Origin: Adenophora triphylla var. japonica
Lineage: Eukaryota; Streptophyta; Magnoliopsida; Asterales; Campanulaceae
Assembly (NCBI GenBank): GCA_022495995.1
Contig: JAFEMH010002598.1
Coordinates: forward strand, 186,001 to 250,000
Direction of reading: 5' to 3'
DNA length: 64,000 nt
In this document: piece by piece, positions 22,843 to 34,713 of the stretch
How the letters are laid out: every line of letters begins with the position of its first letter
Numbering within the stretch: position 1 is the first letter of the stretch
Program-made: the position numbers and the translations under genes
The notes under the pieces: model-generated
What the model was told of the DNA's origin: nothing
What the model saw: the letters and a program-made list of their open reading frames with translations, nothing else
The model's database searches: none

Positions 22843-24537
22843 CTAAGCCTCATCCCTCCTCCCAGACCTAGAGCTAGGAGTGAACATGACAGTCTCCTCC
22901 CTGTTGAACTTCAAACTCTGTGCCTCCTCTCGGGAAATCTGGTAAGAGTTAGCAATCACGTCCACTGGCATGGCCCGCAGAACAGAGGTTCGTCCTGCAA
23001 GAGTATTGATCATGGCATTGTCATTAGTCCTGAATGACACCCATCTGCAACCTTCTTCTTGGGCCTGTTTCACAACCGCGAAATTCTGTGGAATTACAAC
23101 TAATTGTCCCTCTCCGAGCTGTTCATCGAACACTGCCTGTCCCTGGTTGTTCACAATCTGCACCTGCATGCTGCCTCTTGTCACATACATAATGTTGTGT
23201 GCATTCAAAGTCCAGTGTGGTGACACCATAGCATTCTGCATGCAAATAGATCAATGTTAGGGACACAATCATTTTTATATCAAACTACTTGGATTTCAAT
23301 CTTCTTACTTTGTGTAGAACTCCCCTCTCAACACTTAATTTTAGGGCCCGGAGAATGGGGAATTTGAAGCTGTTAAGGTTGGTGCAACGTCCAGCTTGTG
23401 GGTTGTAAAAGTCGGCTTGTGAGGGTTCGTCGATGTTCATCCTGAGCCTGGCTGTGCAGATTGTTTCCTCCATGCCATTTGCACTGCGACCTTGTTGTCT
23501 CTCTTCACGTTCTTGCTCGTCGCGGGTGAATGGTGGCCTGATGACTTGAAGCCCGCCTTCCACTCTGATAATGTGGCCTCTCTTGTCATCTTGTCCCTGA
23601 AGCTTTCTTGCTGTTTCAGTGTCCACATTGAATGCCTCTGCGAGAACCCTGGTATCAAATCCGTTGAAAATATTGCCAGCAGAATGTTCTTCCTCCTGGC
23701 CACGGCTATATCTGTGGTATTGTCCTTGCTGTCTTTGTTGTTGTGGGCTTCCAGCAAGGAAGAACCTCTGTTGAGACAAAATAAAAGATTATTTGTTAGT
23801 AGTCTTATTGTTTGTGATACTACTTATCTGGAGTTGCTTTGGCAAAAAATTATATTTGCTTTGAGGTTTTTTTTGTAAAGAGATTGTTACAGACCCTGTG
23901 ATTTTGGTCGAGCTGGTTTTGGTTGTTGGCGGTATCAAGCAAAACAACAGCTATAAGATCCCTTTCACCGTCGTTGTAAAGCCAGTGAGCAGCTCCGGCT
24001 GGGATGGCAACAATGTCACCCTGTCTAAAGTGGTTGATTTTCTGATGACGATCCTGGAATCTCTCACCACGGCGTCCTTCTTCTTGGATTCCTTGTGAAG
24101 ATTGGAACGTTTCAGGACAACCCGGCAACATAACACCCTGAATACCCCTACCTGCAGATCAAAGATCATGGAAAAAAATAGTTACCTCATAAGTCAGAAC
24201 AAATGAAATATTTAAAACATTAGTAAAGATATGATAATAAATCACCTTCAATAATGTAGGCAAGGAGCGGAGCGTTATTGTAAGAAGGCAAGAGAAGGCC
24301 TCTAGGCTGAATCCGATGGCGGATTACGGAAACACCAGCGCACTGGAACTGCTGATTGTTGGAGTCCCAGAACTCGGTCTCACCACCTTCAGCTTGGATA
24401 CGGTCATTGGGCTCAAGGGCATTTAGACGGCGGATTTGACACTCATTTTGAAGCTGTGTGTACTGCTGTTTAGCAATGCTAACATTGAAGAGCAAGAGAA
24501 GGGTCAAGGAAAGCGAGAGCAAGGAAAGCTTAGCCAT
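22843..24537 (-). CDS. 11S globulin (legumin) seed storage protein 3, intact
   Basis: Exons 24537-24246, 24151-23895, 23767-23309 and 23235-22843 total 1,401 nt, 466 residues. It is one codon shorter after the signal peptide and has a shorter exon 2 loop than legumins 1 and 2. Cys33-Cys66 and Cys109-Cys287 pair as usual; the legumain site is Asn280-Gly281 in [11 protein letters not shown]. At the exon 3/4 junction the codon is AAA (Lys) where the other copies have Arg, giving [10 protein letters not shown]. The intron 2 donor is GTCTGT, a weaker form than the GTATGT of the other copies. The reading frame is open throughout. Confidence 0.95.
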
Positions 24538-24604
24538 AGTTGTACTAATCACTTGAGAAAGATATCAAGCTGTGGGTTGAGGGGTAGTGGCAAGTAGAAG
24601 TTGT

Positions 24605-24805
24605 GAGAATTTATAGGGGATGAGAGTGGGCTTAGATAGTGACACATAAGCGGATTGGTGACAGAGATTTGAAGACATGTTGCAGTCTGCATGGAATGGA
24701 AACCGAGGAGCTTGCACCTAATAAGGACGATTGAAGACAGGTGGATGTTTATCTCTGAGAACTGAGAAGAAGACATTTTTAGTCTGTGTTTGCATTTGCA
24801 TGGGA
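24605..24805 (-). promoter_or_regulatory. Legumin 3 promoter: TATA box and RY elements
   Basis: TATAAATT at about 24615-24608. CATGCA elements on the minus strand at 24693-24688 and 24802-24797 flank a diverged form of the shared block (GTCCTTATTAGGTGCAAGC, near 24710-24730). Confidence 0.65.
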
Positions 24806-26000
24806 GAATGTTTGCTAGTGAGTTTGAGGTGCATCATAAACCATGAGGATAAAGCATATTCCTCAGGGATACGGCAACTCTTAAGTGTTTGGGTTTGAAG
24901 TAAATATGCACATTTAAATTAAGAAGCTGTAAAATTTATTGAGTCCTTGTTACCCAGGTAAAAGATACTTAAGGGTATAGATATGAAAAACTTAAACTAA
25001 CATGACTAAAAACTTTCCGGTTGATCTATAAGATGCAGTTTTTGTTACTTGTATTTGCTAAATCACCAGAACGTTCTAATTAAATGATGATATTGGAACT
25101 ATGATAAACTGGCCACCACTTGATTCAGTAGTGTCACTTGTAAAAGTTTAGAAACTCTTTCTACCTATCATATGGTTATTCTGTCAAGATAATAGAATAG
25201 TGTTTGACCTTGTTTTCTCTTAATTTTGTCAGGTACGTATATTGTGCTATGGTAAATCAAATGGTTGCACTACTATGAGACATTTCACTTGCTCATAACA
25301 CTCCACCAAGGGGGATGAAAACACACTGAGATTTCTCAGGTTTGTTCTTCTGAAAGTCTCTATATGTGATGATCTATCTTCACTCTGCTACTTTTTTCCT
25401 TTGTTAGCTTCACTATGTTAGCTCATTGTTCAACTAGCTAGGCACCTTGGTAATGGAAATGAGCAGGCCATTCGAAGAGTTTATTCTTTTCAGAACAAGA
25501 CTATGTACTTTTCATACAAAATACTTTGAACTGTTAAAAATATTGACAGCTGGATCCAAGGCTTCACAGTCACTTATAAAGGATTTCTTCTTGATTACAT
25601 GTTCTTATTACTCTGAATAAACTTGTAAAAACAGTTTAAACCTTTTAATCAAGAGTATAAGAATTAAATATTACATAAAGCAGTAATCGAAACTTTGAAC
25701 ATAAAAAATTTGTGAAAATGAGGAAGTTTTGATATGTTTTACTTCTTACTAAAGAAAACATTTCTCATAACTATTTAGAACTGTTTCTTCTAATAATCAA
25801 GGATGGAAAAAAAGTCATTTTTATTTTGATTTTTCCTTTCAATTTGAAGTGAACATTGATGAACTTTTATGAAATTAAGTCTTGTTAGGAACCTCAAGAA
25901 AATTTGAGGCACTCTTTTATTACAAATGGACAATGCAGCTTTCAACTTCTTTATTATCCACCCTTGACACATCTACATTGTGAATGTTTCTATTACATTT
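24806..26000. other. Spacer between legumin 3 and legumin 4
   Basis: AT-rich, no gene found. Splice-like sites around 25230-25340 do not lead to a recognisable product. The right end is the legumin 4 3' flank. Confidence 0.5.
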
Positions 26001-27436
26001 CTAACCATCATCCCTCACCCCAGACCTAGAGCTAGGACTGAACATGACAGTCTCCTCCCTGTTGAACTTCAACCTCTGTGCTTGCTTTCTTGAAATCTGG
26101 TATGCATTGGCAAGTACATCAGCAGGCATTCCATGAAGAGCAGATGTCTGTCCTGCTAGATTATCGATCATGGCATTATCATTAGTCATGAATGTCACCC
26201 ACCTACAACCTTGTTCATGGGACTGTTTCACCACCACAAAATTTTGTGGCACCAGCACTAGTTGTCCCTCACGGAGCTCGTCATTGAACACCGCCTGTCC
26301 CTGGTTGTTGACAATCTGCACCTGCATGCTGCCCCTTGTCACATGGACAATGTTGTGTGCATTTAGTGTCCAGTGTGGTGACACCATAGCATTCTGCACA
26401 CACACACAAAATCATCAAAAAATAAATCAATGTCATTATTCTAGACTCAAGAGACTTAAAAACCTGAGTGTTGTATCTTCATTGTATCAAATATGCTTAC
26501 TCTATGGAGGACTCCTCTCTCAATGCTAAGCTTTAGCATCCTAAGGATAGGGAATTTGAAGCTATTAAGGGTGTTTCATTTTCCGGCCTGGGTTGTAAAA
26601 GTCCGGACTTGAGGTGTCATCGATGTTCTGCCTGAGCCTAGCTGTGCAAATCGTCTCCTCCAGTGCATTTGCGCTGCGCCCTTGTTGTCTCTCTTCATGT
26701 TCTTGTCTGCTGAATGGTGGCCTGATGACCTGAAGTCCCCCTTCAATCTTGATAATGTGGCCTCTCTGGTCATCTTGTCCCTGGAGTCTTCTTGCTGTTT
26801 CAGTGTCCACATTGAATGCCTCTGCTAGAATCCTAACATCAAAGCCCTTGAATACATTGGATCCATGTACCCCTTCTCCCTGGCTGCCTTCGTGGGTTTG
26901 TAATTGTCTCTGTGATCTGAAATCTGGGGTTCCTGCGAGGAAGAATCTCTACATTCCAATTTTTAATCAAAAGCGTAATTATTAGTTATGTAATAGTACT
27001 ATAAATGGCATAATTGATTTTATTACAGAGTATCTGATTTTAGAAGATGTTGAGTCGCGTACTAGAATATACATACCCTGAGGGTTTGGTCAAGCTGGTT
27101 TTGGTTGTTGGAGGTGTCGATCAAAACAACAGCAATAAGATCATCTTCACCGTCGTTGTAAAGCCAGTGAGCTGCCCCAACAGGGAAGGCAAGAACATCA
27201 CCCTGTCTAAATTGCTGGATTTTCTGGTAACGGTCCTGGAATCTCTCACCACGAAGTTCTTCTTGGCGTCCTTTTTGTGAAGATTGGAATGTTTCAGGAC
27301 AACCCGGCAACATAACACTCTGGATACCCCTGCCTATACAAAAATGAGAAACAAAATTCTCATCAAAATAGGTAGGGGAGTGTAACACAAAATTAACAAA
27401 AGATTAATGCTTTACCTTGCTCTATGTAGGCCAGGA

Positions 27437-27849
27437 TGTTGAATTTCCGTACCCGAATTGGCGAATCACAAGTAATAATAATAAACACTATTATTATTAT
27501 TACTACACAATTACTTACAATGGACAAAGTACAAGTCAATTCCCTATTTATATTCATCCTAAGTTGCTTAAGGAATCACCCCCAACTCTCCAGAAACTTC
27601 CATCCCATTTGGGCTCCTCTCTCAAGTATGGAAGCTTCTCCTTTCTTCTTCATCTGGAGCCTTCTTCTATCTTCTAAAAGAGGTAACTGTAGAACATTCT
27701 AGAACTCTCGAATTTTCTAGATAAATCTAGAGTTGGTAGAACATTCTAGAAAGCTCTAGAATATTCTAGATAAATCTAGAGTTGGTAGAACATTCTAGAA
27801 AGCTCTAGAATATTCTAGATAAATCTAGAGTCGGTGTTTACTCTCAACA
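27437..27849 (-). repeat. 3' LTR of the Copia-type element
   Basis: 413 bp. Compared with the 5' LTR it lacks about 113 bp (microhomology at AAGT near 27535) and has three instead of two copies of a 48-bp unit carrying AGAACATTCTAGAAAGCTCT (27720-27835). Confidence 0.9.
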
Positions 27850-28308
27850 CTCCCCCTCAAACACCGACTCTTTCTTCTTGAACTTCACCGATTGTTTCCT
27901 TTGAAGAGCTTCAACCTCGAGTTGTTCTTTTGTGTCGCGATATGACTTTTTATGCAAGTCATTACTAGCACCATCGTAGCGAGCAACTTCTTTGTCAGCA
28001 CATTGCCATAGCCAAAGTTCTTCCTCAAGTTCGTGTTTCACATTTGTGCTTCTTGGCATCTCGAACGAGCACATGTTAGACATAGGTAAAGTCTTTAACG
28101 TAGTGGACATACCTTGCTCAAGTGCCGAGTCTTCTTGATATTGCTCCCCCTTGATCTTTGGCTTCTTTTCGTTTACGAGCTTTGGATCATTCAAATTCAT
28201 GTCGGCCAGTTCAAGTTTCCTTTCCTTCGAACCAACTTCGACCATGCTTGTTAATGATTTTGAAGTTTTGTTACTGTCAAGAATGTCCTTACATCCAACG
28301 TTGATCAT
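27847..28308 (-). CDS. Second ORF of the gag-only element, unknown function
   Basis: About 153 codons between gag and the polypurine tract, rich in Lys, Glu and Ser (for example KHELEEELWLWQCADKEVAR). It shows no protease, integrase or polymerase motif. In non-autonomous Copia relatives this space holds non-pol sequence. Possibly non-coding in reality. Confidence 0.4.
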
Positions 28309-28326
28309 GGCAGCTACATCTTCAAA

Positions 28327-29406
28327 TCATTGACCTTCGTCGAAGACAATCTCTTCTTTGCTTTCCATGTTGTCATCAATCCAACATTCTTCGGTAGTAA
28401 CCGGATAAGCATGGTCCGCAAACCATTCTTCCTCTTCAGGGTCGTCTTTATGAATCCTTATATCTGCGAATGAAGCTTCCATATCCCATTCTTCTTCACT
28501 ATCATAGGTATCTTGATTGGTAACTGCATTTCCTTCGATAACCTTTTTCTTGAATGGACAATCTTTTAGGAAATGCCCCTTACGACCACAGTTGTAACAT
28601 TTGTTGTTTCGTCTCCAGTCGTCTAGTCGAGAGTTATCTTCATTTCTCGTCCTAGCTCCCCATGCATAGGAGCGTCCTTTGTACCTCGGACCTTCATGCT
28701 CGTCTTGGATCTCATCTTTCTTTTTCCATCTCGCAACAACACATCCTTGTTGCCTTCCGCGACCTCGGTGGCTAAAGAGTGCTTCCTCTGAATCTATTGG
28801 TTTTGGCGTTGAAGGCCTAGATGTATGTTTGTCTAGTGTTTCTTGGCTGGCCAGCAAACTCTCTAACTCTAAAAGAGATGGTTGTGTGGCCCAACCAAGA
28901 ATTGCCGTAACAAACCCCTTAAACTCGGGTCTCAGCCCATGGATGATTATCCTCTTCATTCTTTCCTCGTTAATCTTTGAGTCTAGATCTAACTTCGAGA
29001 TCTCATGACATAAAGATTTTAACTTTATGAAAATATTGACTTACTGTTACATTTTGCTGCGTAGTCGACATTAGCTCATTCTCGAGCATCTGGAAACGAG
29101 CCTCATTGGTCCTCGAACATAACGTCGCATATGTATCCCATATCTCTTTTGGAGTTTGTACATCCTCGACATGCTCCAAAAGTTTGTCCTCGACGCTAAT
29201 CTTTAGCGTGTACATAGCCTTCCCGGCTTTAGCTTCCCATTTCCGAAACGTTTGAGCATCCTCCTTTTCTGGTGGCGTGGTCTCGCTACCACGTCATTCC
29301 ATAACTCTTGGCCTTGTAATTACGATTGCATACACGTTCGCCAATACTTATAATTGCCATTGTTGAGTCTCCTGACTCCACCAAATGCGCTTTCCGGATC
29401 TACCAT
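28327..29406 (-). pseudogene. Copia-type gag (UBN2/CCHC) of the inserted element
   Basis: ATG at 29406 opens MVDPESAFGGVRRLNNGNYK. The central part has the UBN2-type gag text ETPKEIWDTYATL-like (VQTPKEIWDTYATLCSR) and GLRPEFKGFVTAILGW. A CCHC knuckle, CYNCGRKGHFLKDC, lies at about 28600-28560, followed by an acidic tail ending near 28327. A TAA near 29325 and a one-base insertion near 29005 interrupt the frame, so this copy is not intact. By family it forms the virus-like particle. Confidence 0.8.
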
Positions 29407-29450
29407 CGTGACTTGGTACTGCCTCCGTGCACGTCACCAAGTAAGCCTGG

Positions 29451-29905
29451 TGATGCGGACACAATTGCGGAGTCATTTTTGGAGTCGTTTGAGCGTCAGC
29501 GCGGAAACGGGCGTAACTTTTGATTCCGGAGGAGTTACGGGACGCACAGCATATCAAAACGACCGTCTCGACGAGAGGAACAAGATTCATGGGCTACGCC
29601 CCATGAGCAGGCCAAAAAAAGGCCGAAAAACGCTTCTAAAGGCCTCAAAAGGCCCGTCGAAGTTTTCTATCAGTTTTCCTAGTTTTTGGACATTTTCGTC
29701 TTTTGAACTGTTTTAGGGTTATTTCAATTTAGGGTTTCAGCCGTCTTATTTATACCTTGTTTTAGGGTTTGAAACACAGTTTTTGACATTTTATGAATTG
29801 AATTCATTCTCTTTCAATTTTCTCGAGCGAAAATTGTTGATTGATTGTTGAATTTCTCGAGCGAAATTCATCGATTAATCTTTATCCAAGTCTTCCGCTA
29901 CGTCA
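29451..29905 (+). repeat. 5' LTR of nested Ty3/gypsy element
   Basis: Full-length 455-bp LTR. It contains a TTTATACC stretch near 29750 and repeated TTTTAGGGTT text. It keeps the 91 bp (from about 29560) lost from the 3' LTR. Confidence 0.9.
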
Positions 29906-30043
29906 GTTGGTATCGTGCAGTCGGTTCATTCCTAGGGGTTGGAGAAGATGCCGCCGAAGGGGCGTGGCGAACCACCGCGGAGGAGTCTTTGATCGTGAAG
30001 ATGACGTGCTTCAGAGCGAATCGCACAGATCTTAGAACCTCGC

Positions 30044-31288
30044 ATGGACCAAATCATGGAGGCTTTGACCGAGCGGCCGCCGACATGTTTGAACGTGTCC
30101 AAGCGTGCTCCACGGACGGTGGACAAAGCGGCGCGACAGCCAGGATCGGGAGGTGGAAGACGATGGGAGGCCGGCGAATTTTATGAAGAAATCCCCTGTG
30201 TCCGTCGTCGACAACCTAGTGGCTCCGCCGAAGATGACAATCGACGCTGGGAAGCGGATGAGAAACGTAAATCCAAGAGTTTCATGGCGGGTTACAGCCG
30301 AGGAATTCTGGACCGCTTGCAACAGTGGAGGAAGTTTTTGAGTTTAAAGGGGCGCCGAGGATCGAAGGGTACCGTTAATAGCCACACGGCCGAGAGGCGG
30401 GGCTTCGGCGTGGTGGCGGCAAAGCTTTCTCGTGTGCGGCCTGGTAAATCGAAGATTGTGACTTGGGAGAAGATGAAGAAGCAGATGAGGGCTGCTTTCC
30501 TACCGTATAACTATCAGCGGACGTTGTACCAGAGGTTGCAGAACCTGAGACAGGGGCAGAAATCGGTAGATGATTACACCACAAAATTCTATCAGTTGAT
30601 GGCGCGGAATGAGATTCAGGAGACTGACGATCAGATGGTGGCTAGATATATTGGGGGTCTGCGTCTTACGCTGCAAGACACCCTCAACATGTTTGATATT
30701 GGGACCGTGTCAGAGGCACATCAGCGGGCTCTGGCAGTGGAGAAGCAGTCAAGGCGTTTCATTGGTAGCAGTGGCGGGGCTTCGAGTGGTGCAGATTCTG
30801 GTGGGACACCAAACCCTACCGCCAACAAACCACCCACTGTAGGGCAACCTTCTCGTGGGGCAACCAATAATACGCGGTGTTTCAGTTGTGGGGAAACCAG
30901 TCATCGACAAGCTGATTGCAAGAAGAACGGCAAAAGGGCGCTATTTAATGAGACGACATATGAGGAAGAGGGGGATTTCGAACTTCCAGAAAATCCCACA
31001 TTCGATGAGGCTGATCAGGGCGAGGGAGAGTATGTAGAAGGAGATGTTGGAGTTTCCTTGGTAGTTCGGAGATCATGTCTGACTCCGCGTGTGACAACCG
31101 AGACTGAGCTGCCGCGTAACAACATTTTTCGCCTACACGCATTCATTCCGGGGCAAGGTGTCGTCATGTGGTTGACTCGGGTAATGCGAGAATATTGTCA
31201 GAGGAAGCAAGATGTGTTTCGAACATTCCAACCGATAAGCATCCCAAACCGCATAAACCGGCTTCGCTCAAGAAAGGGGGCGAGGTAA
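30044..31288 (+). pseudogene. Ty3/gypsy gag with zinc knuckle, partly frameshifted
   Basis: An open frame of 414 codons. Residues about 140-240 match the retrotransposon gag domain (WEKMKKQMRAAFLPYNYQRT, LYQRLQNLRQGQKSVDDYTT). A CCHC knuckle, CFSCGETSHRQADC, follows at about 278-291. The stretch before residue 140 is basic and atypical, as if out of frame compared with related gags. From about residue 360 the frame again departs from the expected protease region, where VVDSGNARILSEE-like text continues in another frame (31165-31359). Confidence 0.75.
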
Positions 31289-34200
31289 TGCTTCCCAAAC
31301 GTGCTCTTTTTCCTTTTCTATTGGGTCAAAATATCGTGATGAGGTCTCATGTGATGTAGTAGCCGTGGATGCATGTCATTTATTATCGGGTAGACCTTGG
31401 CAATTTGATGACAGCGGTTCATAATGGCCGGCATAATACCTACAGCCATTGGTTGAGGGATCGAAAATTGTGCTTGTCTCCGAGTAAACCGGCAAATAAA
31501 GTCATGGAGACTACCCCAAAATTGAGTTGTTTTGTCGCGTACGCTGATGCCGAGTTAGAAGATTCGATGTGGTTTACGCGATTGGGAAAGCAGCTGGATG
31601 ATGCAATGTTGTTCCGACGCGATCATTCCTTTCATACTGCGAGTTCTCTACTGTTTTCCGCAGGAGTTACCTTCGGGTTTACCACCTCTCGCGCGACATT
31701 CAAGATCACATGGACTGTTCCCTGAGCGAGTCTTCCTAACAGCCGCATTATCGGATGAGTCCCAAGGAGCACGAGAGCCGGCGCAGCAGTAGAGGAGTTA
31801 CCGGCAAAGGGCACATTAGAGAGCTTGAGCCTCGCAGCCTCCGGCCATCTTAACAATCAAGCGGGATGGATCGTGGCGTATGTGCGTTGGCAGCAGGCTA
31901 TCAACAAAATTATCAGACGGGTACGCATTTCCGATCCCGAGATTCGACGATTTGTTGGATCGTATTAGTGGGCCGCATTGTTCACAAAGCCGGATTTGAA
32001 GAGCGGTTATTACCAGTTAGGGTTCGACCAAGTGATGAGTGGAAAACAGCGTTTAAGACGCGCGAGGGGTCAGGATGAGTGGCTCGTGATGCCTGGCCGT
32101 CTAACGCCCTAAGACATTTATGAGTGGTGATGAATCGCTGTCGCGTCCTTTTATCGGGACTCAGAAGGCGTACTTCGACGACATCCCGATTTACAGAAGA
32201 GTCGTAGAAGAGCATATCCCACATATCCGGCAATTCTTACGCTTCGCGGCGAACGAGTTCTACGCAAAGAACCAAGAAGTGTGTTTTTATGGTGCCTCGT
32301 GTTCTCTTCCTGGGGTATGTGATTTCGTGAGATGGGTCCGCAGTGGACGGTGCTAAGGTCGAAGCAAATAGCAGTGGCCTCGTCCGACAACACAGACGGA
32401 GGTGCGGAGTTTTCATGGATCGGCTTCATTTTACGTGCGTTTTATTCCTAATTTCAAGAAAGATCACGGCACCGACACGATCGTACGAAGAATGTTCGGT
32501 TTTCTTGGAATTAGGAGGCAGAATTGGCTTTTCGGCAGATCAAGGAGAAATTGACCACTGCTCCGATCTTGATTTTACCGGATTTCTCCTGCCCATTCGA
32601 GCCGCACACGTACGCGTCAAAGGTTGGCAAAGTAGGGCTGGGCCGTTCTTAGTGTAATACTAAGCCGGTTGCTTACTTCGGCGAGAAACTATCTCGGGGG
32701 CAAAGACACGTTACGAGACGTATGATCCGGAGTTTTATGCAGTTGTTCAGGCAGTTAAGCATTGGCGTCATTATTTATTCCAGAGGGAGTTCATTCTTTT
32801 CACTGATCATGATTCGTTGAGACATTTACATAGTCAGGATAAAATCTCACCTCGTCATGCTCGTTGGGTGGCTTTCCTAGAGCAGTTTACTTTTGTGGTC
32901 AATCACAAGGCAGGAGTTTCCAACAGTGGGCGATGACTGAGCCGTCGTCGCGGATTACTGAGTACCATGCGTGGGGAGGTACCAGGATTTGATTCTTTTC
33001 GCGATATACTTGCTGCTGATCCGTATTTCTCTAGTATCATTGACAGGGTGTCTGCGGGTGAGAAGACGGATTTCTTGGCAGTGAGGGTTCTTATTTAAGG
33101 GCAATCACCGCGCATTCCGGATTGCGGTGCGCTGCATAGACATTCGGGAGCTCCATGGTGAGGCGTAGCCTGGGACGGGACCGCACGCTACAATTAGTGC
33201 AATCATCTTATTTCGGCCTAAGATGCGTAAGGAGGTTGAGAAGTTTGTGCGTGCCACGCCGGATTTGTCACGCAAAGAAAGGGGACGGCTACTAATGCCG
33301 GTTTGTATACGCCACTCTGTTCCGACGCAGCCTGGGTGGACGTGAGTATGGATTTCGTGGTCGGGCCGCCACGCACTCGCCGGGGTCAGCGATTCTATCT
33401 ATGGTGGTGGACGGGTTTTCTAAAATGGTTCATTTCATCCCGCGTGCAAGACCACCGACGCAGCTTAATGTCGCTCAGCTATTCTTTCGGGAGGTCTATC
33501 GTCTTCATGGTTGTCAGCTTTCATTGCTTCTCGACCGCGACACTCGTTTTCTTAGCCATTTTGGCGCGCACTGTGGAAGATGGCCAACACACGCGATTGA
33601 ACTTTAGTAGTGCTATCATCCTCGGGCCAAGCGGACGGACGACGAGGTGGTTAATCGTTCGTTGGGCAACTCATGCGCTGCTTGGTTGGGGAACATATTA
33701 AGGCGTGGGATCAGAAATTGTGCCAGGCGGAGTTTGCTCATAATCATGCAGTTAACCGCAGTACCGGGTTCAGTCCTTTCCAGGTGGTGTATGCGGTTCA
33801 GCCTAAGGGACCGTTAGACTTGATTGCTTTGCCCAACAACAAGAAGGTCCATCTCAAAGCTGCTGATATGGTGTCCGGATTACAGGAAGTGCACAAGGCT
33901 GTCTTTGAAGCGCTACAGCCGCAAACAAGAATACAAGCAGGTGCGGATCGAAGCGGAGAAGGGTTGAGTTCGATGTTGGCGATTATGTGTGGGCAGTACT
34001 GACGAAGGAACGTTTTCCAGTTGGAGCGTACAACAAACTGTCCGCGAAGAAGATTGGACCAGTGGAGATCGTGGAGAAGATTAACCCGAATGCGTACCGG
34101 TTGAAGCTTCCAAGCCACATTCGCACAGCAGATGTCTTCAACGTGAAGCACTTGATTCCGTTTATAGGTGATGCTTCTTCTGATGAGGACAACAGCACAA

Positions 34201-34300
34201 ATTCGCGGTCGAATTTTTCTCAGCCTGGGGAGAATGATGCGGACACAATTGCGGAGTCATTTTTGGAGTCGTTTGAGCGTCAGCGCGGAAACGGGCGTAA
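31150..34300 (+). pseudogene. Ty3/gypsy protease-RT-RNase H-integrase region, heavily frameshifted
   Basis: Recognisable pieces in different frames, in order: protease (LPTDKHPKPHK-like, near 31230), reverse transcriptase (TKPDLKSGYYQLGFDQV near 31985), RNase H (YDPEFYAVVQAVKHWRHYLF near 32725; FTDHDSLRHLHSQDKISPRH near 32800), integrase (WVDVSMDFVVGPPRTRRG near 33335; NVAQLFFREVYRLHG near 33465) and the integrase C-terminus (33673-34300, FAHNHAVNRSTGFSPFQVVY, ADVFNVKHLIPFIGD). Small deletions and stops are spread over the whole region. No single functional protein can be made from it. Confidence 0.85.
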
Positions 34301-34598
34301 CTTTTGATTCCGTAGGAGTTACGGGACGCACAGCATATCAAAAGGCCCGTCGAAGTTTTCTATCAGTTTTCCTAGTTTTTGGACATTTTCGTCTTTTGAA
34401 CTGTTTTAGGGTTATTTCAATTTAGGGTTTCAGCCGTCTTATTTATACCTTGTTTTAGGGTTTGAAACACAGTTTTTGACATTTTATGAATTGAATTCAT
34501 TCTCTTTCAATTTTCTCGAGCGAAAATTGTTGATTGATTGTTGAATTTCTCGAGCGAAATTCATCGATTAATCTTTATCCAAGTCTTCCGCTACGTCA
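34235..34598 (+). repeat. 3' LTR of nested Ty3/gypsy element, with 91-bp deletion
   Basis: Identical by eye to the 5' LTR except one base (CCGTAGG against CCGGAGG) and a 91-bp loss between two TCAAAA copies, leaving CATATCAAAAGGCCC. Confidence 0.9.
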
Positions 34599-34713
34599 CC
34601 TGGTCTCCCTCCACGAGCTTCACAGTCTCCTACTGTGCACCTGCAATGATCCCGAACAACGCCTCTACAGCAGCGGTTCCCACGATCCTGGATCGTACCG
34701 CTCTGATACCACT

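Larger units (their letters stand above)
29451..34598 (+). mobile_element. Ty3/gypsy element nested inside the Copia-type element
   Basis: Flanked by CCTGG at 29446-29450 and 34599-34603. LTRs are 29451-29905 (455 bp) and 34235-34598 (364 bp), starting TGATGCGGAC and ending GCTACGTCA. Aside from a 91-bp deletion in the right LTR I count one substitution between them, so the insertion is young. The sequence after the left LTR, TTGGTATCGTGCAG, is a partial match to an initiator-Met PBS. Gag is partly open; protease to integrase is shredded by frameshifts. No chromodomain is visible after integrase. Confidence 0.9.

Noticed and set aside
30032..30322. Minus-strand open frames opposite the gypsy gag
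   Set aside because: Antisense shadows of the gag frame in locally GC-rich sequence.
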